Shown here one piece after another: positions 23,001-32,000 of a DNA stretch of 64,000 nucleotides. Source of the stretch: Plasmodium relictum (Eukaryota; Apicomplexa; Aconoidasida; Haemosporida; Plasmodiidae); NCBI RefSeq assembly GCF_900005765.1, contig NC_041685.1, forward strand, positions 124,001-188,000. The letters run 5' to 3'. The stretch's first letter is position 1. Each line of letters begins with the position of its first letter. A program made the position numbers and the translations under genes. Below the pieces are notes generated by a model. The model saw only the letters and a program-made list of their open reading frames with translations. It was not told where the DNA came from and searched no databases.

Positions 23001-26000
23001 TCCTGAACCTCCTACTCCTACAAGCATACTTGACCCATTTGGAGTTTGCATAATTCTGTTAATAATTATTAGATGTTTTAAAGAGTCATCAAAAAAAACT
23101 AGATCTAATTTTTTTACATTATTTACATTATATTCCTTCATATATTCATAAGCAATGAATCTTAATCTTTCAAAATCTTCAACAATTTTATAATCTTTCT
23201 TCATCCACGAAAAAGAAAAATTATTAGTATTATCATCGTTACTTTCATCATTTGTGATCGATTCTTTATTATCTATATCATTATTTTTATTTTGTAAGTT
23301 ATTCTCATCAAATAAAACTTTTTCATTGCTTGCAATATTTTCATTTTGAGAATTATTTTTATCAAATTGATTTTTATTATCTACTCCATTGGACATATAT
23401 TTATTAGAATCTCCATTATTATTATTACTATTTTTTTGTGCTGTACCTATATTTTCTATTAAATCATTTTCAATCATGTAATTTTGTTGTTCCTTTTCTG
23501 ATACATAAAAATAACTAAAATATATATTTTTTTCAGCTATTTCTTTATAAGAAGGATAATATTGCTCAAAAATTAGTTTTAATTGATCCAATGAAAATTT
23601 TTTATCTTCCATTCGTGATAACTTATCAATTAAAACCCTTTCACATTCATGTTTCCATAAACATAAGAAATTATACAAATTATTTTGAATAGTTTCAAAA
23701 GGGCATAATAACATAGAATAAAATATTTTTGCCAAATCTCTTGTTGTATATAAATAATGAAAACGCGAAGGAACAGGTAATAGATGCTTTTTTAATTTTC
23801 CAAATAAATTAATAGTGCATAGAATGATTTTATCAATATTATCAATAATTTCATTAGAAAAGTTTTTTTTTGCGTTAAATTTGGTTCTTAATACTGTTCC
23901 ATATATAGTATTAATGGAATTTAAATTATAAGGAAGAATATTCACATTGAACCATTTAGATTTTAATCTTTTTGGTATATCGTTATTGCCACATCCCGGA
24001 TGATTAATGCAACCTATGTATTCTAAATCAATAATTTTTTTAAAATTTCCTCTTTTATCCTTATCTAAAAAGTAAAACCCCTGAAATTCAATTAATTGTC
24101 GTAATAATTCTAGTGTACTTTGATCACCCCATTCATTAATTTTTGGCATAGACATATCATCAATAAAAATAATGGATTTTGTATTTCCAATAGGACCATA
24201 TGTTTTTCCTGTTTTCCTTTCTAATTCCGATTCAATGAATGACTGAAATTTTTCTGGAGTTGTGACACTTGAAAAATTAAACCTTTTTGTATTTTTTTCT
24301 TGTTTTGATGTATACAATAAAGCTATAGATGTTTTCGCTGAACCAGTAGAACCTAAAAGCAAAGTACTTTTATAAGTATGGAAGTTATAGCATTTAATAG
24401 GAATATTAGATATCAATTTTATAATATGCTCAATTTTATTAGTTTCTATTGTTGGTATCAATATAGAAGATATAGAATTCATATTTCTTGGTATCTTAAA
24501 TGATGGTACATTCCATTTGGTTAATTTTTTTAATTTCATATCAAAATAGAAGTCATATATTAAGCAGGTATTATCATTTTCAAATTCATCGTCTAATTCA
24601 TCACTAATTGTATCTTTCTTTTCAATTTCTTTCAATTTTACATCATTCTCATTTTCTGACATATTTGTATTTTCCTTTTCATTTGAATTATTTTTATTAT
24701 CCAATATATTTTTTAATATGGGTACATTTTTTAATAAAAAATTATGAACTTTTAATCTATCCTTGTACTCCAGTAAACCACATAATCCCCAAACTATGGA
24801 ATATAACATTATTTCTTCACATTCTTCTACTTTTATTTGTTCATTTCTTGTTCCATATATGATAGAAAAATTATTTATAGTACCCGTTTTTTCATCTTCC
24901 TCCTCTTCATTATGTTCATTTTCTTCATGTTTTTCAATTTCTTCATTTCTTTTTTTTTCTCCTTTTTCCTTTTCACTTCTTTCTTTGTTTTGCAAATCAT
25001 GTCTAACATTTCCTGTACTTAATAGCTGTTTCTTAGTAGAGTCATGTATTGTAATATTTTTTGTGTCATTTATTCGATTCATGCTTTTATTTTTTTCCCA
25101 ATTTGATATTTGCTCTTTTGTTTTTACTGTATCTGCTTCCTCATTTTTTTTACTTTTTGAAGATATAGCATTTTCAATATTCTCAGTATAGTTATTTTCA
25201 TTGTGATGCTTCAAAAATTTCTCACTTTGAGGCAATAACTTTTTTTCATTAGAATCAAAAAAAAATATTTTATGTAAATCTTCTTCATTGTATATAAAGT
25301 TATTAATTGCATTAATATATTGCATTAGTAGAGAATTTAATAAATTTATTATTTGCAAAATTAAAATGGAATCTGTTATCTCCATTACAAATTTGCAATT
25401 ATTCTTTAAAAAATGTAAAATTTGAATTTTGTCCAAATAAAACATAAATAATTTGTTAAATATTGGGAATAATGAAACTCCATAGGTATTAATGTCTTTT
25501 AATTTTTGTAGCCAACTATAAATAAAAGGCTTATATCCTAAATCGCTATCAGAAATATATACAATTCCCGTCCTACTAACAGTAGCAGGAGAAGCATTAT
25601 TTAAATTCTCCACTTCGAAAGCTATTTTTGTATTATCAGTCATAGGAATTCTATCATTATTAGCTAATGTTAATATTTTATTATCATCTAAGACAGTATT
25701 CAAATTTTCTATCCATATTGCATCAACAGGTCCATCACATACTATCCAAGTGTTATATTTTAAATTATTATTATTATATTTTTCCCATATATTTGCAAAA
25801 ATACCTGGTGTCCATTCTTCACTTAAGTTATCTTTAACTCCATACATGTGTTCAGAAGTTATTGCCTTGGGATTTAGAGTAATAATTTTTGTAACAGAAC
25901 CTATATTAGTTAATGCAGAAGTTAAAATATTTAATATTTCTGTTTTTCCTGTCAAAGTATTACCGACTAACATGAAACCATGGCGAACTAAAGACGTTTC

Positions 26001-29000
26001 ATATAACTGTAAGATTTTTAATATCCATTTATTTTTTGCGCATAATTTTTTTTTCTTAATAATTTGCAATACATTCTCTTCAATTAATTGATAACTTTTT
26101 TTTGTTATATTATGAAATTTCGGAAAAACGTCATTTAATAAAGATAAGAATAAAAGTACATCATCATGTATTAATTTTGATAAATTCATATCTCTTAAAG
26201 TACGCATTAACAACATTTCTTCATCATTTTCATTTGCTCCTGCTGATCTTTTTGTGTCTCCCGCAGTACGTAAAACAGATAAAATATTTCTTAAACCAAA
26301 ATCATAATGTTTTTGTTTTGATAACTGCTCTTCGCATAAATTATATAAAGATTTAAATTTGTTACTTAAATTATCAATATCTAAGTATCCAACTGATGCT
26401 AATTTAACTTTTATTATAATTTGTCTATCGGGAACCATCATGGAAATAAATCGAAAAAATATTTTTAAATTTTCTGGTAATAATTGTCTACCAGCATAGC
26501 CTGGATTCATGGTAATAAAATAAGCTGATGAAGGATTTAAATTAATTGCTTTTGAGTCCCCAGGAAATAAGAAATATTTTAACGACTGCTTTTTTGCAGT
26601 TACAATAGACTCAATTTGCATAGCAACAACAGATAAAACATCTAAATTAATCCTATTAAATTCATCGAAACACCCCCATAATCCACTTCTGCATAATCCT
26701 TTGAATATTTTTGCCATATCTTTGTATTTATGTTGATTTGAACAGTTTGTAACTATTACATATATACCTAGAGTTCTTCCTAAATCTTTTACTGTTTCTG
26801 TTTTTCCAGTTCCTGCTGGCCCTGCTGGTGCTCCTCCATAACATAAACCTAAGGCTTGAGCACAAGTTAAATAACACCTATCTGTCAAAGGAGTAATACA
26901 CAATCTTTCTTTTATACCTAGATATTCATAAGAATATATAAAATCTACATCTGATATACTAATTAAAATAATATTTTTTTCCACTTTATAATATATCCTT
27001 GTTTGCTTTAACCAATCAAAATCTGTACATGTTTTAATTTTATGCTCTTTTATTTTAGTAGAAATATCACTAAATAAGTCTCTTTGATGTACATGTATAG
27101 TAACTAAAGTTTCATATTTGGTTCTATTTAATTTGGTGCCTAAATCGGATAAACATATATTTACTAGTTCAGACATTATATAATTAATTTTTTTGTTGGT
27201 TACTTTTAGTATGTTTTTTTCTGCATGATATTTATTTATACATTTTTCTATATCATTAGTCCACAAAACCTGCAAGCATATTAATGCAACTTGAGCTATA
27301 TTTTTGTCGCAAAATTCTTTTAAATTAAGAGTTTTGAATAATTGCGAGGAGCTAGCTACACCCAACTTACATTCTTTTTTTATTGCTTTCTGCATTTCCT
27401 TTTCTAATAAAATTAACCAGTTTTCAATATTACCATCAATAGTTACATGATTTACTAACTGTACTGTTTCTATATCATCTTTTTCTTTATTATTTATGCA
27501 TATTATTCTTTTTTTATTTTGTACAGTTTTAATTGTCAAGTAGTTTATTGCATCAAATAATTTTATTAATTCTGATTGTATTATATTGATATCTGACCCT
27601 TGAGATAATATTTTTAATAATACTAAATTAGATACAAAATAAAATCTAGGGAACTTACTTCTTTTCCCTTCTAAATAAGACTCTAAAGATTTTTGGCAAC
27701 TTTCTAATCCTTTTTGCATGTTTGGAAGTAACTCTTTTAGCATACTACTTTGACAGCACTCAATTACAATAGAAGATTCATTAGCTATATTAATTATATT
27801 TATCCAGTCTTTATCAATCTGATGAAATCTCTTTGATTCAATTGGCATCTGTCTTGCTATATCCCCACTCGTAAATACACTTTCCATAGAACACCATAGC
27901 ATTTGTACTTTTATCCATCTTTCAACAATATCACTACAATCAGATAATTTATTTAATAGCAATAATAATTTATTTTTAAATGGCTTACTATATTTTGTTG
28001 AATTTATGTTATTTAATAAAATTTGACTTTCTTCTAAACTCTCTTGTATTTCAATAACTTTACTTCCTACTAATATGCATGCATAATCTCTATTTTTCCA
28101 TTTGCTAAATTGAAAACATGTTTCATTCCATATCTTATATTGTTCATTTATCTTTTCTTCAATACTTGCTTCTTTTTCTGCGCTATCACAAATGTCTAAT
28201 ATGTCATCTTTCTTTTTTAATAAATGATAATTTATTATATCTTTAATAAAAAAATCCATATTGTCTAAATCTAGTTTATTTAAATTATTTATATATTCAT
28301 CCTCATCTAAATAAGCATTTTCATCCAATAATCCACCTTGAAAATTTTCCTTTTTGTCTATTTCACCAATATTATCAAAATATTTATTATGATATAATGT
28401 ATTTCCTTCATTTAATTTCAAGTCTTCTTGTTTATTTTCATTTGTTTGATTATTTTCATTTGTTTGATTATTTTCATTTGTTTGATTATTTTCATTTGTT
28501 TGATTATTTTCATTTGTTTGATTATTTTCATTTGTTTGTTTATTTTCACTTTCTTGATTATTTTCACTTTCTTGATGATTATTTTCATTATGTTTAAGTT
28601 TAATATCTTGTAAATTATTTTGTTTCTCAGACTTTTTATCTTTTTCTAACGGTTTTGTTTGTTCTAAATTTTTAGTTTCTTTTGAATGTTCCATTTTTTG
28701 AATTAGATTATTGACTTGTGCTTTTTTTTCTTCCTTTTCTTTCTGATTTATTTTTTCATTGCTATTATAAATTTTTTTCCCTTTTTTTTCTTTCGTGTTG
28801 ATATCCTTTTTTTTTTTTTCTTTTAACACATTGATTATCTCTGTCCAGTGTCTTTTTAAGATTGTCTTTTTTTCTAATTCATCAACTACTGGCGTTATTT
28901 CTTTAAAATAAAAAATTTCTTTTATTAAATTTTTATAAATTACTATCGTTTTTAAATTTTTAGGTAGTTGAGAACACTTTTTTTCAAAGGATATAATTTC

Positions 29001-32000
29001 ACTTTTTAATTCTTTCATTTTTATTATTCCATCATTCCATTTTAAATTTTTCCATTCATTCAATTTTTCCTTTAATTGAACATATAGATCATAAAGAGAA
29101 TAAAAATTATTGATTTCAGTTGTACTTAAAAATAAATCAAAATGAGGCTGATGCTTTAAACCGAAAATTGTTTCTCCTTTATAGTAACTGTTATATTTTT
29201 TTTTCAGCATGCTTATTTCTTCTTTATATCTTTTTAATAATTCGAAGGCATTTAAAGGATTAATATGTTCACTTTTAAAATTCATTTTTAAAAAATTTTC
29301 TCTGAATATCTTTATATCTATTTTAAAAGTGTATATATTATTTATTAATTCATTTTTCATATCATTTTTTTTTTCTTGTATTTCATCTTCTACTTTTTTT
29401 GTTAAGGATGTTAACTCTTTAAACTTCGTTAGAATTAAATTTTTTTTTTCTACTTCAAATTTGTACAATGCCATAAAATTTTTTTTCATTAGATTTAATT
29501 TATTGAATGTATTAAGTAAATTTTTATTATACGACTCATCTAATTTGTATAATTCATTAGATGACTTCCTTTTTTCCAACTTATTTATAAATTTTAATTG
29601 ATAATTTTCTTCATCATCATACTGAGAATTTCTTAAAGAATCAATTTGTTTTTTTAAAAAGTTGTTCATATAAAATTCCAATATATCTAACATTTCATTT
29701 ATAGGGGTTAACTCTATATCAATAGTTGATTCAAAAATATGTACTTTTTTTATTATATTAATTACATAATAAAGTGAATCTATATCTATAATTTTCTTTT
29801 TCAGTTTAACTTTATAACTGTTCATTTTGTTTATTAATAGATCACTTCTTTTTTTTACAGGTGCTATAATTTTATTTGCACATTCTAATGTTTCATTTTC
29901 AACTATGTTTATTAAGTACATTTTAAAGCTTTCTAAATTAAATTTAAATACATTTAATACATAGAAACTCTCTATATTGTTTATTTCTTTTTTTATACTT
30001 ATATATTGCCTTATTTTCTCTTCTTCTTCTTTATAATGTTTATAGTCATATTCATTTTCCATATCGGAACTATTATTAGAATCCTCTTCATCATTCTCAT
30101 TGTTTTCTTCTTTATCATTTATTTTGTCATTAACGTTTATATTCTCTAATTCTTCTTCATTTGTAGTAAAATTAAACAAATTATTTTCTTTTTCTTGATC
30201 TTCAATTTTATCATTCATATAACTTTCAACATCTAATACTGCATTTTTCAATGCAGTTCTGTTTTTTTCTATTTCACCGCTTTCATTGTTATTTGCTTTA
30301 TCTTTCTTTTTCTCTAGTTCAAATTTCTGTATTATATATTTATATTTCTCAAATTTTTTAATAAAATTATCAACAATGTTTTGAAATCCAGATATTTTAT
30401 CATTTAGCTTTATTAATTCTTTTTCAATATTTTTATCTTCTCTTATTTGTTCATAAAAATCAAAATGAAATTTTATATTACTAACACAGTTTTCATTTTC
30501 CATGTCTAATTCTTCTATTATGTTTCCTGATTCTTTCATATTTTTTTTAGAGAAAAAAGAGCAATCGATTAATTCTTCAAATATGTCTTTTTTGTTTGTA
30601 TGCTCTTTATAGTTATCCTTTAAAGAAATATTATTATTTTCTTTTTTATCATTAGTTTTATTATTTTCTTCTCTATGAAATTGTTTTATTAATTCATCAC
30701 TAGTTATCCAATTATCTATATAGATTAAATTATTTATAGAAACATTTATAATTTTTTTAATATTTTCCTTAATACTTTTTATAGATGGATTTACAACAAT
30801 ATCATTTTCATGAACTAATACCAAAATTTCTATTTCATTTTTTATTTCATTTTCCCTTCCCTTCTCAAAATTGGACCATTTATTAATTAAAGTTTTAATA
30901 TTTTTAAGATATATTTTTTTAATTGTTGATAAAAATATTTCATAATAAAAATTTCTTGTACTAATTATCTCTTCTTTCATAATATTAGTTTTTAATTTAT
31001 TTTCATAAACATATTGTATGTTACTTAGGACATCAAAAATTGCAATTTGAATTTTTTTAGAAATAGAATTACAAATAACAATTCTTTTGTTAAACTTTTT
31101 TTTTTGTTTTTCTATAATAAACTTTTCGTTTTTATAGTCTAGAATTTTAAAAAGTAGTTTTATATTGTAATTAATGTGATCATCTATTATATCATATAAA
31201 GATTTTATATTTTCCTCAAAATATTTTAATTCTTTATATAAATTATCAATAGAATCTTCAAGTGCATAATTATTCCATGTGTATTTAACTAAAAAAGGTA
31301 GTATTAATTTGTCAATATAAGTGTAAAATTTTTTTAAAGTTAACTCTATGTCTTTTTTTTTATTACTCTTCATATTTTTTACTAATATTAATATATTGTA
31401 TAACTTATAGTAAAAACTGTATATTTTAGTTTCTTGAGAAATCATATTTCTTATTTCATCTGGTATTTCAAAGTTGAAAGACAAAAATATTTTTGCTTCT
31501 CTTATTATTCTTTTGATTCTATGATCAAAATTAACAATAATATTTTTTGTTTTAGGGTGCTTAACAAAAACAGTAACATTTAAACTATTTACATTTTTTG
31601 TGTAAGATAACCAATGTTTAAATAATTTGTTTTTAAATTCTTCAATAAACTTGGAAATTTTTACGTATAATTTTAGTACTTCTTTTCCATTATAACTTTT
31701 TAATAGAATATTATTTTTTTTTTTTTTTTTTTCTAGCTCTTTTATATTGTCTTTGTTATTTTCTTCTGATGATACCAATATTTTGATATCATCTGATACT
31801 TTCTTTTTTTCATGATCTTCTAGTAGTTTTAAAACTTCATCATTTATATTATTAGCATTATCTATTCTAGTATTAATGTTTATATCATCTTCATTTGTAT
31901 GAATTTTACTTGATTTTTCTTTTTCATTATTTATGTTTAATTTCGTGTGTAAATTGTTCAAGTGTGGTAATTCAAAATAAGACGAATCGTTACTATCTTC

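Noticed and set aside
28397..28613. Two plus-strand frames with repeated Phe/His/Leu or Ile/Cys/Leu
   Set aside because: Antisense translation of the 18-bp dynein minisatellite.
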